From positions 1 to 64,000 of the forward strand of contig CATWDJ010000004.1 of NCBI GenBank assembly GCA_958349535.1: a stretch of DNA of 64,000 bases. Direction: 5' to 3'. Under the pieces are notes generated by a model. It was not told the origin of the DNA and did no database searches. It saw only the letters and a list, made by a program, of their open reading frames with translations. The position numbers were made by a program, and so were the translations under genes. Positions 8,838 to 17,655 of the stretch are shown here, one piece after another (within the stretch, counting starts at the first letter, position 1; the number at the start of each line of letters is the position of its first letter). The DNA comes from Maccoyibacter sp900556645 (lineage in GTDB: Bacteria; Bacillota; Clostridia; Lachnospirales; Lachnospiraceae).

Positions 8838-9743
8838 CTATTCTTTTACCGCTCCAATCAGCTCCCGGATATCGGAAATCTCATACTCTGCCATATAGCT
8901 GCGTATGCCTTCCAGAATATCTATGGTTGCCGTAGGATTATAGAAATTTGCGGTTCCCACAGAAACTGCCGTTGCTCCCGCAAGCATCAGCTCAATAGCA
9001 TCCTCTGCCGTTGCCACACCGCCCATACCGATAATCGGCAGCTTCACTGCCTGTGCTACCTGATAAACCATCCGTACTGCGATAGGGTGTACCGCCGGAC
9101 CGGACATACCTCCGGTCTTATTGGCAAGGGCAAAACGTCGGTTGTGTATATTAATTTTCATTCCGGTAAGTGTATTAATCAGGGACAGCACATCTGCTCC
9201 CCCTGCCTCTGCCGCCTTCGCGGTCTCGGTAATGTCCGTGACATTGGGACTCAGCTTCATAATTACCGGCTGCTTTGCATACTTCTTAATTTCCCTTGTG
9301 ATTGCCTCCACCGACTTTGGATTCTGTCCAAAGGCAATGCCCCCTTCTTTGACATTAGGGCAGGAAATATTAATCTCCAGCATATCCACCGGCTGGTCTG
9401 AAAGCCGCTCCACTACCTCACAGTAATCCTCGGTGGTCTTTCCGCAGACATTTACAATAATTTTTGTATCAAACTGTGTTAAAAACGGAATATCCCGCTC
9501 AATAAACACATCGATTCCCGGATTCTGCAAACCGATGGCATTCAGCATACCCCCATATACCTCTGCCACTCTCGGGGTTGGATTTCCCTCCCACGGAATA
9601 TTGGCAACTCCCTTGGTCACCACTGCCCCCAACCGGTTCAAATCCACAAACTCCGCATATTCCCCACCGGATCCGAAGGTTCCCGAAGCTGTCATAATGG
9701 GATTATTCAAGGTAACTCCCGCCAAATCTACTTTCATATTCAT
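8838..9743 (-). CDS. pyrD: Dihydroorotate dehydrogenase 1B, catalytic subunit
   Basis: A 301-residue FMN enzyme oxidising dihydroorotate to orotate. Visible landmarks: MTASGTFGSGGEY (FMN/substrate loop), NISCPNVKEGG carrying the catalytic-loop Cys of class 1B enzymes, KLSPNVTDI, and GMGGVATAEDAIE (FMN phosphate). Class 1B uses NAD+ through PyrK, which is encoded immediately upstream. The start shares one base with the pyrK stop (TAATG), with AGGAGGT just before, so the two subunits are translationally coupled. An ATG two codons later is a possible alternative start. Confidence 0.96.
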   Translation of the reverse strand: MNMKVDLAGVTLNNPIMTASGTFGSGGEYAEFVDLNRLGAVVTKGVANIPWEGNPTPRVAEVYGGMLNAIGLQNPGIDVFIERDIPFLTQFDTKIIVNVCGKTTEDYCEVVERLSDQPVDMLEINISCPNVKEGGIAFGQNPKSVEAITREIKKYAKQPVIMKLSPNVTDITETAKAAEAGGADVLSLINTLTGMKINIHNRRFALANKTGGMSGPAVHPIAVRMVYQVAQAVKLPIIGMGGVATAEDAIELMLAGATAVSVGTANFYNPTATIDILEGIRSYMAEYEISDIRELIGAVKE

Positions 9744-10510
9744 TACAGCTCCACCTCCTCAGCTAAGAATACCGGACCTTCTTTACAGATTCGTTTGTTG
9801 TGTACGTTGGTATGACTGTCCTTATGCTTGGATTTGCACACACAGGCCAGACAGGCTCCGATTCCACAGGCCATCCGTTCTTCCATGGAAATCCAACACT
9901 CCATCTTTTCTTCCCGTGCATACTCCTTTAACGCTTTTAACATCGGTGTAGGACCGCAGGCATAAATGATGTCTGCCTTTAATTCATTTACTTTAATTGC
10001 ATCCAGCACCGTTCCTTTGGTTCCGGTACTTCCGTCCTCCGTTGCAATATAAACCTTTCCCAGTTTTTCAAATTCCTCTGTCAGAAACAATTCGTCACGA
10101 TAACCCAGAATTATCTGCTTCTCACAATCCAGATTTTTTGCAAGTTCCAGCATCGGCGGAATACCGATTCCTCCTCCGATTAAAAATGCGGATTTGCTTT
10201 TCTTTGGAAATCCGTTTCCCAGCGGACCCATAATCTCAATATGTCTTCCCGCCGTCAAGCTGGAAATCTCTTCTGTTCCTTTTCCTGCCACCCGGTATAC
10301 CAGCCGCAATGCTCCGTCCTTTTTATCCAACTCACAAATACTGATTGGTCTTGGCAAAAGTCTGCTTCCATCCCTGCTGAATACGGAAACAAACTGACCT
10401 GCCTTTGCGTTCTGTGCAATTCCTTCCGTCTTAATCCACATACTGTAGATTCCGTCGGCAATCTCCTCCTGACGGATGACAATTGCCTTTTCTTTGCTCT
10501 TTTCTGACAT
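9743..10510 (-). CDS. pyrK: Dihydroorotate dehydrogenase 1B, electron-transfer subunit
   Basis: A 255-residue ferredoxin-reductase-like protein passing electrons from the PyrD FMN to NAD+. The FAD-binding motif LLPRPISICELD, the NAD-site GGGIGIPPMLELAK, and a C-terminal [2Fe-2S] cluster region (CGIGACLACVCK with a fourth Cys about 19 residues on, at RICKEGP) are all present. It is 11 bases downstream of pyrF and overlaps pyrD by one base. The pairing with PyrD confirms the type-1B system typical of Gram-positive anaerobes. Confidence 0.96.
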   Translation of the reverse strand: MSEKSKEKAIVIRQEEIADGIYSMWIKTEGIAQNAKAGQFVSVFSRDGSRLLPRPISICELDKKDGALRLVYRVAGKGTEEISSLTAGRHIEIMGPLGNGFPKKSKSAFLIGGGIGIPPMLELAKNLDCEKQIILGYRDELFLTEEFEKLGKVYIATEDGSTGTKGTVLDAIKVNELKADIIYACGPTPMLKALKEYAREEKMECWISMEERMACGIGACLACVCKSKHKDSHTNVHNKRICKEGPVFLAEEVEL

Positions 10511-10521
10511 GTCCTTCTCCT

Positions 10522-11451
10522 CTACTTTGCTGCCTGTAATGCTCCGTCAATATCCGCAATCATATCCTGTACTGCTGCTCTGGACGCCTCCGCAAAGTGC
10601 TCTGCCCCGAATTTCGCATACTGCTCCTGCTTGTATGCCGCTATGATTCCACGGGAAGAATTGACAATGGCACCCAGTCCGTCCTCATTGAAAAAGTGAA
10701 CCAAATCAGCTCCCTTTCCTCCCTGTGCCCCATAACCCGGCACCAGAATGAAACTCTTAGGCATAACCTTGCGAAGCACCTTTCCCATCTCAGGATAGGT
10801 TGCTCCCACAACTGCACCGATATAGCTGTAGGAATCTCCCATATGGTCAGCTCCCCACTCCGCTACCTTTTCTCCCACCAGTTCATAGAGCGGTTTTCCA
10901 TCAATCAGTCTGTCCTGAAATTCTCCGCTGGATGGGTTGGAGGTCTTTACCAGAATAAACAAACCCTTTTTCTCCTCTTTGCAGACATCCACAAAAGGTT
11001 TGATTCCGTCTGTTCCCAAATATGGATTCACCGTTGCAAAGTCCTCGTTAAAAGTAGAATAGCTTTTACTTCCCACGGTTACCTTGCCTAGGTGGCCCGT
11101 TGCATATGCCGCTGAGGTAGAGCCAATATCGCCTCTCTTCACATCTCCAATAACAATCAAATCCTTCTCATGGCAATAGTCCACGGTTTTCTGAAAGGCT
11201 TTCAACCCTTCGATTCCGAACTGCTCATACATGGCAATCTGCGGTTTTACCGCCGGAATCAAATCATAGGTGGCATCCACGATTTCTTTGTTAAACTGCC
11301 AGATGGCATCTGCTGCTCCCTCCAGCGTCTCACCAAATTCCCCAAAGGATTTCTTTTGGATATGCTCCGGAATGTAATTTAACATCGGGTCCAGTCCCAC
11401 TACGATTGGTGCATTTGTTTTCTGAATTTTAGTTACCAGTTTGTTAATCAT
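10522..11451 (-). CDS. pyrF: Orotidine 5'-phosphate decarboxylase, long (type 2) form
   Basis: A 309-residue enzyme that decarboxylates OMP to UMP. The catalytic Lys-Asp region reads VIGDVKRGDIGSTSAAYA. VGLDPMLNYIPEH begins the TIM barrel, and ILVPGYGAQGGKG forms the phosphate loop. The length (over 300 residues rather than about 240) and the sequence place it in the long subfamily also seen in mycobacteria. It is 20 bases downstream of pyrC and 11 bases upstream of pyrK. Confidence 0.96.
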   Translation of the reverse strand: MINKLVTKIQKTNAPIVVGLDPMLNYIPEHIQKKSFGEFGETLEGAADAIWQFNKEIVDATYDLIPAVKPQIAMYEQFGIEGLKAFQKTVDYCHEKDLIVIGDVKRGDIGSTSAAYATGHLGKVTVGSKSYSTFNEDFATVNPYLGTDGIKPFVDVCKEEKKGLFILVKTSNPSSGEFQDRLIDGKPLYELVGEKVAEWGADHMGDSYSYIGAVVGATYPEMGKVLRKVMPKSFILVPGYGAQGGKGADLVHFFNEDGLGAIVNSSRGIIAAYKQEQYAKFGAEHFAEASRAAVQDMIADIDGALQAAK

Positions 11452-11471
11452 CTATTTTCTCCTGTATTCTC

Positions 11472-12755
11472 TTATTCTGTCTCGCTGTCATATACAATGT
11501 TTCCGTCAAAAATGGTCATTCGCACTCTGCCTGTTACCTTTCTTCCATCAAAAGGCGTGTTCCTTCCTTTGGACGCAAAGGTTTCGGCATCTATGGTGTA
11601 CTCTGTTTTTGGGTCAAAGATAACCACATCTGCGGCTTTTCCTTCTGCAAGGCTTCCCCTGTCCAGTCCAATCACCTGTGCCGGATTATAGCTCATTTTT
11701 TCTGCCATCTGCATGACTGTCAGATATCCCTTTTGAACCAGCTCCGTGTAGGTCAAAGCTGCTGCTGTTTCCAGTCCTACGATTCCAAAAGGAGCTTTCT
11801 GCATGGTGGTATTTTTCTCCTGTCTGGTATGGGGTGCATGGTCGGTGGAAATTACATCCATAATATTTTCCTTTAAGCCCTGCCGCAGTGCCTCCACATC
11901 TTCGGCGGTACGCAGCGGCGGATTCATCTTATAGTTGGTATCCCCTGCCACAATATCGCTGCTAGTCAACGTGAAATGATGCGGACATACCTCCGCAGTA
12001 ACCGGAAGTCCCTCTTTTTTCGCCAATTCTACCAGCTTCACGCTGTCTTTGGTGGAACAGTGACAGAGATGAAGTCTGGCTCCTGTCTCCTTTGCCAGTA
12101 AAATATCACGGGCTACAATTACATCTTCTACCCCGTTGGTAATCCCCGGCAGTCCCAGCTTTCGTGTGGCTTCGTCGGCATTTACCACACCGCCCTCCAC
12201 CATGTTGATATCCTCACAATGTGCCAGCACCGGAATACCGCACTCTGCCGCCAGCTTCATACCTTTTCGGTATAACCCTGCATCCATGACAGATTTGCCG
12301 TCCTCGCTGATTGCCGGACTTCCTTCCTGCACCATTCCCCGGATATCCGCCAGTTCTTTCCCCTTTTGTCCTTTGGTAACGGCTCCTACCTGAAACACTC
12401 GTGCCAATCCCGCACTTTCTGCCTTCTTGTGAACATACTGTACCACATCTCCATCGTCCACCACCGGCTTGGTATTGGGCATTGCCAGAATGGTGGTATA
12501 GCCGCCTCTGGCTGCCGCTTTTACTCCGGTTTCAACCGTTTCTTTATGCTCTAATCCCGGATCTCTCAAGTGTACATGAAGGTCAATGAATCCCGGCATA
12601 ACATAGCAGTTCGCAGCATCTACTGTCCGCTCTGCCTTCTTTTTGAGATTCTTTCCCACTTCTGTAATCTTCCCCTCCGAGAGAAATACATCCATTACTT
12701 CGTTTGTACCCGTATCCGGGTCCACTACATGTCCGTTTTTAATCAGAATTGTCAT
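11472..12755 (-). CDS. pyrC: Dihydroorotase
   Basis: A 427-residue amidohydrolase closing carbamoyl-aspartate to dihydroorotate. The metal site starts with IDLHVHLRDPG (His-x-His). Other metal-site landmarks are HCEDIN, LCHCSTKDS, the ECPHHF-like VCPHHFTLT, and STDHAPH with the catalytic Asp. The ATG at 12755 is chosen: GAGG precedes it, and the longer frame to 12806 would begin upstream of the predicted transcription start. It is the first gene of pyrC-F-K-D-E and follows a good promoter at 12805-12833. No pyrR or pyrB is adjacent. Confidence 0.96.
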   Translation of the reverse strand: MTILIKNGHVVDPDTGTNEVMDVFLSEGKITEVGKNLKKKAERTVDAANCYVMPGFIDLHVHLRDPGLEHKETVETGVKAAARGGYTTILAMPNTKPVVDDGDVVQYVHKKAESAGLARVFQVGAVTKGQKGKELADIRGMVQEGSPAISEDGKSVMDAGLYRKGMKLAAECGIPVLAHCEDINMVEGGVVNADEATRKLGLPGITNGVEDVIVARDILLAKETGARLHLCHCSTKDSVKLVELAKKEGLPVTAEVCPHHFTLTSSDIVAGDTNYKMNPPLRTAEDVEALRQGLKENIMDVISTDHAPHTRQEKNTTMQKAPFGIVGLETAAALTYTELVQKGYLTVMQMAEKMSYNPAQVIGLDRGSLAEGKAADVVIFDPKTEYTIDAETFASKGRNTPFDGRKVTGRVRMTIFDGNIVYDSETE

Positions 12756-12804
12756 AATCAACCTCACTTTCGTGTTTGTCCTGATAGCAGACTTATCCAG
12801 AATC

Positions 12805-12833
12805 ATTGTATCACGAGGCTGGTTCTACCGCAA
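12805..12833 (-). promoter_or_regulatory. Housekeeping promoter of the pyr operon
   Basis: On the minus strand TTGCGG (-35) and TACAAT (-10, with an upstream TG) are 17 bases apart. The predicted start lies about 45 bases before pyrC, leaving no room for a PyrR-type attenuator between promoter and gene. Confidence 0.65.
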
Positions 12834-12849
12834 TATCTAACAAATAAAT

Positions 12850-12883
12850 AAAAAGGGAGCTGTGTCCTTTTTCGACACAGCTC
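12850..12883 (-). terminator. Intrinsic terminator of nrdD
   Basis: Ten-base arms GAGCTGTGTC/GACACAGCTC (12857-12866, 12874-12883) enclose a 7-base loop and are followed on the minus strand by CCTTTTTATTTATT. It lies 18 bases after the nrdD stop and separates nrdD from the pyr promoter. Confidence 0.88.
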
Positions 12884-12901
12884 TAAAAATTTTCTCATTC
12901 C

Positions 12902-15277
12902 CTATTTTTCTTCCACATATTTTTTAATATTGGAAGCATTCACATATTTTTTCGCCTTGCTGTTTTCAATGACTACCAGTGTCGGTGCCTGCATAACTCC
13001 GTACTTCTGCACCAGTTCTTCATTCTCCTCAGCGTCAATAATCTGATAGCTTTCGCCGGACAGCATTTCTTTTGCCATGGCACAGTTCGGACAAGTCTTC
13101 GTAGTAAACAGGTATTTGATATTTTCCTGCGGCTCTACCTTTACCTCATTGTGAGAAATGGTCACAAGATTTGTCTTTACCCGTTTCAGCTCGGAGTTCT
13201 CGATATCATACAACTTCCGATTCTTGTACTCCTGAGACTTACCATCGTTCCAGTTCTGTACCGGACGGTAGTAACCGGTAATACGACTATATACCTCGGC
13301 ATCCTTACCGCAGTGCGGACATTTGTAATGTTCTCCTGCAATATAACCATGCTCCTTACAAATGGAGTAGGTCGGGGATATTGTATAGTAAGGCAGCTTA
13401 TAATTTTCTGCAATCTTACGAACCAGACTTGCTGCAGCCTTCCAATCCGGCAGTTTTTCTCCCAGAAATGCATGGAATACGGTTCCCGATGTATATAAGG
13501 TCTGTAATTCGTCCTGAATATCCAGGGCATCGAAGATATCTGATGTATAGTCCACCGGCAGATGGGAACTGTTGGTGTAATACGGTGTATCTCCCTCATG
13601 TCCTGCGGTAATAATATCCGGATAATGTTTCTTGTCATGCTTTGCCAGACGATAGGTGGTGGATTCTGCCGGAGTTGCCTCTAAATTGTAAAGGTCTCCG
13701 TATTCCTCCTGATAATCACTGAGACGGTCTCTCATATGGTTCAGCACTTCCTTTGCAAACTCCTGGGTTTCCTCATGGATTAAATCCTTGCCCAGCCATT
13801 TTGCATTCAATCCCACTTCATTCATTCCAATCAGACCGATGGTGGAGAAGTGGTTGTCGAAGGTTCCCAGATAACGTTTGGTATATGGATACAGTCCCTC
13901 GTCTAACAATTTGGTAATTACGCCTCTCTTAATTTTTAAGGAACGGGCAGCAATATCCATCATATGGTCTAATCTCTCGTAAAATTCCTCTTTATCCTTG
14001 GAAAGATATGCGATTCTCGGCAGGTTGATGGTAACAACGCCTACAGAACCGGTACTCTCGCCGGAACCGAAGAATCCACCGGATTTCTTCCGCAGCTCTC
14101 TTAAGTCCAAACGAAGCCGACAGCACATGGAACGAACATCACTCGGCTCCATATCGCTGTTAATATAATTTGAAAAATACGGGGTTCCGTATTTTGCAGT
14201 CATTTCAAATAACAAACGGTTATTTTCCGTATCGGACCAGTCAAAATCACTGGTAATGGAATAGGTCGGAATCGGATACTGAAAACCGCGTCCGTTGGCA
14301 TCTCCCTCAATCATAGTCTCGATGAATGCCTTGTTGACCATGTCCATCTCTTTCTTACAGTCTTTATATTTAAAATCCATCTCTTTGCCGCCTACGATTG
14401 CTGGAAGCTCTGCCAAATCGTTTGGCACGGTCCAATCCAATGTAATATTGGAAAACGGAGCCTGAGTTCCCCAACGGCTTGGTGTATTCACACCGTAGAT
14501 AAAGGACTCGATGCATTTTTTGACTTCCCCATAACTGAGGTTGTCCGCTTTTACAAAAGGAGCCAGGTATGTATCAAAGGATGAGAATGCCTGTGCACCT
14601 GCCCACTCATTCTGCATGATTCCAAGGAAGTTTACCATCTGGTTACAGAGTACGGATAAGTGCTTTGCCGGAGAAGATGTAATCTTACCCGGAATTCCGC
14701 CTAAGCCTTCCTGAATCAACTGTTTTAAAGACCATCCGGCACAGTAGCCTGTCAGCATGGACAAATCGTGGATATGGATGTCACCGTTGCGGTGTGCGTT
14801 TGCAATTTCCTCGTCATAGATTTCAGAAAGCCAGTAATTGGCTGTTACGGCACCGGAATTGCTGAGAATCAATCCTCCTACAGAATAGGTAACGGTAGAA
14901 TTTTCTTTTACACGCCAGTCTTCTACCTTCACATAGCTGTCCACAATATCTTTGTAATCCAAAATCGTGGATTTCATGTTTCTCATTTTTTCACGCTGTT
15001 TACGGTAAAGGATATAGGCTTTGGCAACCTCGGTGTAGCCTGCCTGCTCCAAAACAGTCTCCACACTATCCTGCACATCCTCTACGTGAATCAATCCGTT
15101 TTCGATTTTCGGCTGAAAATCTGCGGTAACCCGAAGACTCAACAGTTCTATAATCTCATCGGTATATTCCTTTTTGGTTGCCTTGAACGCCTTCTCAATG
15201 GCAGCCCGGATTTTTACCAGATTAAAATCATCAATCTCTCCATCTCTTTTTTGTACGTCAAACATTTTCTTTTTCAC
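12902..15277 (-). CDS. nrdD: Anaerobic ribonucleoside-triphosphate reductase with fused glutaredoxin-like domain
   Basis: A 791-residue class III ribonucleotide reductase that makes dNTPs by glycyl-radical chemistry. An ATP-cone is at about 4-95; the ten-stranded barrel follows; a C-terminal Cys-rich zinc site (CKEHGY, CPHCG) precedes the glycyl-radical loop SRITGYYRPVQNW. About 75 further residues form a thioredoxin/glutaredoxin-like fold, with CPNC at 729-732 and a cis-Pro motif QAPTLVV. Such a domain could supply reducing electrons, as in class III enzymes that use redoxins instead of formate. The activase gene nrdG is not adjacent. GGAGGG precedes the ATG. A strong promoter and two NrdR boxes lie directly upstream. 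Confidence 0.95.
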   Translation of the reverse strand: MKKKMFDVQKRDGEIDDFNLVKIRAAIEKAFKATKKEYTDEIIELLSLRVTADFQPKIENGLIHVEDVQDSVETVLEQAGYTEVAKAYILYRKQREKMRNMKSTILDYKDIVDSYVKVEDWRVKENSTVTYSVGGLILSNSGAVTANYWLSEIYDEEIANAHRNGDIHIHDLSMLTGYCAGWSLKQLIQEGLGGIPGKITSSPAKHLSVLCNQMVNFLGIMQNEWAGAQAFSSFDTYLAPFVKADNLSYGEVKKCIESFIYGVNTPSRWGTQAPFSNITLDWTVPNDLAELPAIVGGKEMDFKYKDCKKEMDMVNKAFIETMIEGDANGRGFQYPIPTYSITSDFDWSDTENNRLLFEMTAKYGTPYFSNYINSDMEPSDVRSMCCRLRLDLRELRKKSGGFFGSGESTGSVGVVTINLPRIAYLSKDKEEFYERLDHMMDIAARSLKIKRGVITKLLDEGLYPYTKRYLGTFDNHFSTIGLIGMNEVGLNAKWLGKDLIHEETQEFAKEVLNHMRDRLSDYQEEYGDLYNLEATPAESTTYRLAKHDKKHYPDIITAGHEGDTPYYTNSSHLPVDYTSDIFDALDIQDELQTLYTSGTVFHAFLGEKLPDWKAAASLVRKIAENYKLPYYTISPTYSICKEHGYIAGEHYKCPHCGKDAEVYSRITGYYRPVQNWNDGKSQEYKNRKLYDIENSELKRVKTNLVTISHNEVKVEPQENIKYLFTTKTCPNCAMAKEMLSGESYQIIDAEENEELVQKYGVMQAPTLVVIENSKAKKYVNASNIKKYVEEK

Positions 15278-15322
15278 CCTCCAGACTTCTCTTCAGACAT
15301 TTCATCCGTTCCGTGTAGATTT

Positions 15323-15351
15323 ATTCTATCAAATATCAAATTTGAAGTCAA
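15323..15351 (-). promoter_or_regulatory. Promoter of nrdD
   Basis: Minus-strand TTGACT and TAGAAT (with extended TG) are exactly 17 bases apart. It sits just downstream of the NrdR boxes, as expected for a repressed nrd promoter. Confidence 0.8.
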
Positions 15352-15359
15352 TACAAAAA

Positions 15360-15407
15360 ACACTATATATAGTGTTCTATTTTTTAAGAACTTTCTATAT
15401 ATAGTGA
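15360..15407. promoter_or_regulatory. Tandem NrdR boxes
   Basis: Two 16-bp boxes share the core CTATATATAGTG: ACACTATATATAGTGT at 15360-15375 and TTTCTATATATAGTGA at 15392-15407. Their starts are 32 bp apart, three helical turns, which is the known NrdR arrangement. NrdR is the dATP/ATP-sensing repressor of ribonucleotide reductase genes. The distal box contains the hflX stop codon. Confidence 0.9.
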
Positions 15408-16633
15408 AATTCTGTGGGTACATAAGCCCGTATAAAAATACCGTCTTCTCGATATTCTTCCTCTAACAGTTCACCTTTTGTGCGAACCTGCTGTATGATT
15501 CCGGCATCCTGATAAGGAATGATTTTTTCGATTAAGCGTTTATTTTCCCGTAACAGTTCCTCTAAATCTTCCTTTAACTTTTCCAAACCTTCCCCTGTTT
15601 TTGCAGAGATATGCAAGGTCTTATCTGCTTTAAAATCCAAAAGTGGCTGTGGAATGTCTGTCCGGTCCGTTTTATTAAATGCGGTAATTACCTTTTTTCC
15701 GGTAACCTCCAATTCCCTTAATGTTTCGTATACGATATGCATCTGCTTATCCATCTGAGGATTGGAGGCATCCACAACATGTAGTATGATGTCTGCATAT
15801 TTTGCCTCTTCCAAAGTGCTTCGGAATGCCTGTATCAGATGATGAGGCAGTTTTCGTATAAATCCTACGGTATCCGTCAAAAGAACTTCCTGATTCTTTC
15901 CCAGTTCCAACACTCTGGTGGTGGGGTCTAAGGTTGCAAACAGCTTATCCTCCTCTAAAACATCCGCATTGGTTAATTTATTCAACAATGAGGATTTTCC
16001 CGCATTGGTATAGCCTACGATTGCCACCACAGGTATCCCGGTCCGCTTTCTCTGGGCTCTGGTAACCTCCCGGTGCATCTGCACTTCCTTTAGTTCCCGA
16101 TTTAACTGTGCCACACGACTGTTAATCAACCGGCGATCCATCTCCAGTTTTTTCTCTCCGGGACCTCTGGTTCCGATTCCTCCGCCCAGTCGGGACAGGG
16201 AACGTCCCAATCCGCTTAGACGGCTCAAGCGGTATTTCAGTTGGGCCAGCTCCACCTGTATTTTTCCCTCGCTGGTGGTCGCCCTTGCCGCAAAGATATC
16301 CAAAATAATCAAGGTTCTGTCCATGATTTTTGTATCTAACATATTTTCCAGATTTTTAAGCTGTGCCGGAGTCAGTTCATCGTCACAGACGATTCCGGTG
16401 GCTCCCGTGGTTCTCAAAAGTTCTGCAATCTCTGCCACCTTTCCGGTTCCCACATAGGTTCCCGGATGAATCCGCTCCCTTTTCTGAATCAGGGTTCCCA
16501 CCACTTGAGCTCCCGCAGTATGCACCAACTCTGCCAGTTCTTCCAAGGAATCCTCTGCATCGTCCCCGTCCTGTTCCGAGACTCCTATCAGCAATACCCG
16601 TTCCAGAGCATCTTCTATTTCATATAAAGCCAT
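15395..16633 (-). CDS. hflX: Ribosome-associated GTPase HflX
   Basis: A 412-residue GTPase that splits or rescues stalled 70S ribosomes in the cytosol. The N-terminal HflX domain includes the GTG(K)VAEI stretch and a linker with GLGRSLSRLGGGIGTRGPGE. The G domain has G1 GYTNAGKSS, G3 DTVGF, and G4 NKTD; a short C-terminal domain ends YVPTEFHYI. It follows the TPR lipoprotein by 9 bases, so the two share a transcript. Its last codon lies inside the distal NrdR box of nrdD, and no separate terminator is visible, so some read-through into nrdD is possible. Confidence 0.96.
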   Translation of the reverse strand: MALYEIEDALERVLLIGVSEQDGDDAEDSLEELAELVHTAGAQVVGTLIQKRERIHPGTYVGTGKVAEIAELLRTTGATGIVCDDELTPAQLKNLENMLDTKIMDRTLIILDIFAARATTSEGKIQVELAQLKYRLSRLSGLGRSLSRLGGGIGTRGPGEKKLEMDRRLINSRVAQLNRELKEVQMHREVTRAQRKRTGIPVVAIVGYTNAGKSSLLNKLTNADVLEEDKLFATLDPTTRVLELGKNQEVLLTDTVGFIRKLPHHLIQAFRSTLEEAKYADIILHVVDASNPQMDKQMHIVYETLRELEVTGKKVITAFNKTDRTDIPQPLLDFKADKTLHISAKTGEGLEKLKEDLEELLRENKRLIEKIIPYQDAGIIQQVRTKGELLEEEYREDGIFIRAYVPTEFHYI

Positions 16634-16642
16634 CTTTTTCTC

Positions 16643-17605
16643 CTATCTTGTCTTTAAGAAAGTTTCCTCCCGAAGGGCACTCTCATCATTCGGATACTCC
16701 TTGAGATAGCTCTTCATCTTTTCTTTCGCAGATTCAAAATCTCCCATATATTCATAGGCTGCAATCTGGTTTTTTAACAGCTCCTGTCGGTTTGGTGCAT
16801 TTTTGACTTTTAAACCCAGTTCAAAATATTTTAATGCATCCTCATAGTTCCCGTCATTGAGCTGCATCATTCCCAAGGTGTTTAACGCTTCACTGTCTCC
16901 GGCATTGTCCTTAACATAATTCTCTAATAGTGCCTGTGCATTTTCCACTTGTCCCAAAGCATTGTAAACCTCCGCCAGATAAAGCAGGGCTGTCTTATCA
17001 TTCTTATCAATGGCTTTGTCCAGATTCTTCTTGGCATTGTCATAGTCTTCCATCAGATAATAGATGTGTCCCCGCTGTGCATAATCTGCTCCTTCCTTCG
17101 GCTTGATGTCCAGAGCCTTTTCCAGATATTTTACAGCCTCCTCTTCCTGTCCGCTGTTTTTCAGATTTTGATAGATTCCCTCATACATCTCATAGTTTCC
17201 GGAATCTACTTCCACCGCTTTTTCATAATCCTTTAAGGCTTTTTTGCCTTGATTGGTATTCAGATAAACACTACCTCTAAGGAAGTAGGCATTTGCATTT
17301 TTCTTGTCATATTTAATTAATGCCGTATAGGTGTCAAGGGCATCCTCATAGTCTCCGTTGGCATACTGTGCCGCCGCTTTATAATAACAGATATCCAATT
17401 CCTCTGCTCCGATTTTTCCCATGGAAATATCTAATGCTTTCTGGAAAGATTCGATGGCTTTTTCATAATCTCCCTCCACCATGCTGTTAATTCCGATTTT
17501 TCGATAGGCTTCCTGATTCTCCCGGTCTTTGCTCTTACAGCCCCACAGAGACAGGCATACCATGATACTAACTGCCGTAATTGTTATATATTTTTTTATT
17601 TTCAT
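16643..17605 (-). CDS. TPR-repeat lipoprotein
   Basis: A 320-residue protein with a lipoprotein signal peptide: basic start MKIKKY, hydrophobic core, and lipobox LWGC with the lipidated Cys at about 23. The rest is about eight tetratricopeptide repeats, seen as periodic YEKAIESFQKAL, YEDALDTYTAL, KALKDYEKAV and YEDALKYFELGL motifs. TPR arrays form protein-binding solenoids, so it is likely a surface-anchored adaptor. No partner is indicated. It is directly upstream of hflX (9-base gap). Confidence 0.88.
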   Translation of the reverse strand: MKIKKYITITAVSIMVCLSLWGCKSKDRENQEAYRKIGINSMVEGDYEKAIESFQKALDISMGKIGAEELDICYYKAAAQYANGDYEDALDTYTALIKYDKKNANAYFLRGSVYLNTNQGKKALKDYEKAVEVDSGNYEMYEGIYQNLKNSGQEEEAVKYLEKALDIKPKEGADYAQRGHIYYLMEDYDNAKKNLDKAIDKNDKTALLYLAEVYNALGQVENAQALLENYVKDNAGDSEALNTLGMMQLNDGNYEDALKYFELGLKVKNAPNRQELLKNQIAAYEYMGDFESAKEKMKSYLKEYPNDESALREETFLKTR

Positions 17606-17655
17606 TTGCTTCTCCGCTTCTTTTTGTTCTGTCTGGCAATTAGTATAGCAGATAA

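Noticed and set aside
8637..9401. 254-codon plus-strand frame
   Set aside because: Antisense to pyrE/pyrD, Cys/His-rich reading of the opposite strand, no start signal.
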